DNA of 7,639 bases, taken from NCBI GenBank assembly GCA_964466745.1, contig CAYXOX010000146.1, forward strand, positions 1 through 7,639. The letters run 5' to 3'. This document shows, piece by piece, positions 6,791 through 7,639 of this stretch (position 1 is its first letter; every line of letters starts with the position of its first letter). Source of the DNA: CAYXOX01 sp964466745 (lineage in GTDB: Bacteria; Pseudomonadota; Alphaproteobacteria; Rhodobacterales; Rhodobacteraceae). The notes beneath the pieces are model-generated. The model was not told the DNA's origin and ran no database searches. It saw only the letters and a program-made list of their open reading frames with translations. Position numbers and translations under genes: made by a program.

Positions 6791-6821
6791 GGCCGGACCG
6801 CGCATGGCGCGCGGCCCGGCC
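6791..6821 (-). other. Strong hairpin in the tctC-tctB spacer
   Basis: GGCCGG (6791-6796) pairs with CCGGCC (6816-6821). After a single mismatch, CCGCGC (6798-6803) pairs with GCGCGG (6809-6814), closing a five-base loop. The result is a 12-bp, almost entirely G-C stem. No U-run follows in the transcribed direction, so it is not a standard terminator. It lies between the binding-protein gene and the membrane-subunit genes, where an RNA structure could protect the tctC message or partly stop transcription, giving more TctC than TctA or TctB. That role is inference. Confidence 0.5.
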
Positions 6822-6835
6822 TCTCGCTTCAATGA

Positions 6836-6850
6836 CCCTCCTGGGGAGGG
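6836..6850 (-). other. Short hairpin just after the tctC stop
   Basis: CCCTCC (6836-6841) pairs with GGAGGG (6845-6850) around a three-base loop, starting 10 bases past the tctC stop codon. No U-run follows. With the larger hairpin at 6791-6821 it would form a two-stem 3' structure for tctC mRNA. Confidence 0.4.
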
Positions 6851-6860
6851 CGGCAACGGC

Positions 6861-7639
6861 TCAGAGGAAGCCGAGCTCGCGCATCAGATCGCCGATCTGC
6901 TTTTCCTGCGCTTCGAGGAAGCTCGTGAACTCGTCGCCCGGGCGCCAGATGTTGACGAGCCCCATGCGCGCGCGCACAGTTTCCCACTCGGGCGAGGCGA
7001 GCATCGCGTCCAGCATCTCCTGGTATGCCACCACCTGCTCTTCCGGCATGCCGGGCGCGCCGAAGAAGCCGCGCCAGTTCACGAACTGGGCGTCGATACC
7101 CTGTTCGGCGAAGGTGGGCGCCGCATCGTAGGCGGGCACGCGCTCCGGCGCCGTCACGCCGAGGATCCGCACTTCGCCCTGCTCGGCGAGCGCCACCGCC
7201 TCGGAGAAGCCGGTGGACAGCGCGTCGATCTCGCCCGAAAGCAGGCCCGCCATGGCCTCGCCGCCGGCGTCGTAGCCGATGTAGTTGAAGGCCGTCGGAT
7301 CTTCGCCCGCGGCCTGCATCACGATGGCGGCCACGAGGTGATCCATGCCGCCCGGAACCGAGCCGCCGCCGATGGCGAAATCCATCGGCGCCTCGCGATA
7401 CTCGGCGAGCGCTTCTTCCATGGAGGTGATCGGGCTGTCGGCCGTCACAACGAGGGCGGCGTAGTCGCCGACCGTGCCGGCCACGGGCGTGAGGTCGCGG
7501 AAACTCTGGGCGATCTCGCCCGTCAGAGCGCGGATCACGATGGGCGTGGAGTTCACCATCAGGGTGCCGTAGCTCGATGCCGCATTCTCGATCAGATGCG
7601 CGATGGCCACGCCGCCACCGCCGCCCGACATGTTCTCGT
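6861..7639 (-). CDS. tctC: Tripartite tricarboxylate transporter substrate-binding protein TctC (5' end missing)
   Basis: About 259 C-terminal residues of a Bug/TctC-family periplasmic binding protein are present, ending at TGA 6861-6863. An ATG occurs at 7631, but the frame stays open to the edge and reads ENMSGGGGGVAIAH, matching the VENMPGAGG block that lies about 65-80 residues into family members. The true start and signal peptide are therefore beyond the window. Family features include MDFAIGGGSVPGGMDHLVAA (solute-contacting loop), FNYIGYDAGGEAMAGLLSGE, VRILGVTAPERV and FVNWRGFFGAPGMPEEQV. In this family two loops clamp a carboxylate through water-mediated contacts, so ligand choice is hard to predict. 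The protein delivers solute to TctA/TctB. It is the first visible gene of the operon and is separated from tctB by 124 bases, unlike the tight spacing further on. Confidence 0.93.
   Translation of the reverse strand, partial: ENMSGGGGGVAIAHLIENAASSYGTLMVNSTPIVIRALTGEIAQSFRDLTPVAGTVGDYAALVVTADSPITSMEEALAEYREAPMDFAIGGGSVPGGMDHLVAAIVMQAAGEDPTAFNYIGYDAGGEAMAGLLSGEIDALSTGFSEAVALAEQGEVRILGVTAPERVPAYDAAPTFAEQGIDAQFVNWRGFFGAPGMPEEQVVAYQEMLDAMLASPEWETVRARMGLVNIWRPGDEFTSFLEAQEKQIGDLMRELGFL

Noticed and set aside
6737..6856. A 40-residue N-terminal extension of TctB
   Set aside because: It would translate the hairpin spacer into an Arg/Pro-rich leader; the ATG at 6736 has a strong ribosome binding site and the usual TctB start.
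7629..7631. ATG as the start of tctC
   Set aside because: The frame is open upstream, and the residues around it match an internal family block. Starting here would remove the signal peptide and first lobe strands.
1..7639. CRISPR arrays, tRNA genes, insertion sequences or phage attachment sites
   Set aside because: No regular direct repeats, cloverleaf-like sequences, transposase motifs or terminal inverted repeats were seen.

Overview
The window is GC-rich, with codon third positions dominated by G and C. All intact genes lie on the minus strand, so transcription runs from the right edge towards the left. Composition and gene content (a tripartite tricarboxylate transporter, a CaiB/BaiF-type CoA-transferase, an AbrB-family permease and a DUF4432 protein) fit an alphaproteobacterium, perhaps of the Rhodobacterales or Hyphomicrobiales. 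No rRNA or other taxonomic marker is present, so this placement is inference.

Layout in transcription order, from right to left: the 3' part of tctC (periplasmic solute-binding protein, cut by the window edge); a 124-base spacer with two GC-rich hairpins; tctB (small membrane subunit); 10 bases later tctA (large membrane subunit). The next three genes each overlap the one before, by 11, 4 and 14 bases: a class III CoA-transferase, a short stand-alone protein of the citrate synthase superfamily that looks like a citryl-CoA lyase, and an AbrB-family membrane protein. About 500 bases without an intact gene follow. They hold a hairpin just after the AbrB gene and perhaps remnants of decayed coding sequence. 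Then comes a DUF4432 (aldose-1-epimerase-like) gene. At the left edge the plus strand carries 25 codons of another reading frame ending at base 78, convergent with the DUF4432 gene, with a hairpin between them.

The six-gene run from tctC to the AbrB gene reads as one catabolic operon. The transporter would bring in a tri- or dicarboxylate, the CoA-transferase would make its CoA thioester without spending ATP, and the lyase would split it by a retro-Claisen cleavage. With citrate as substrate the net result would be acetate plus oxaloacetate, the same outcome as the classical acyl-carrier-protein-dependent citrate lyase but using free CoA and unrelated enzymes. Substrate identity cannot be read from sequence; methylcitrate, homocitrate or another hydroxy-acid are alternatives. 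The AbrB-type permease at the end of the operon may move a product or a counter-substrate. This compact transporter, transferase and lyase cassette is the most interesting part of the window.
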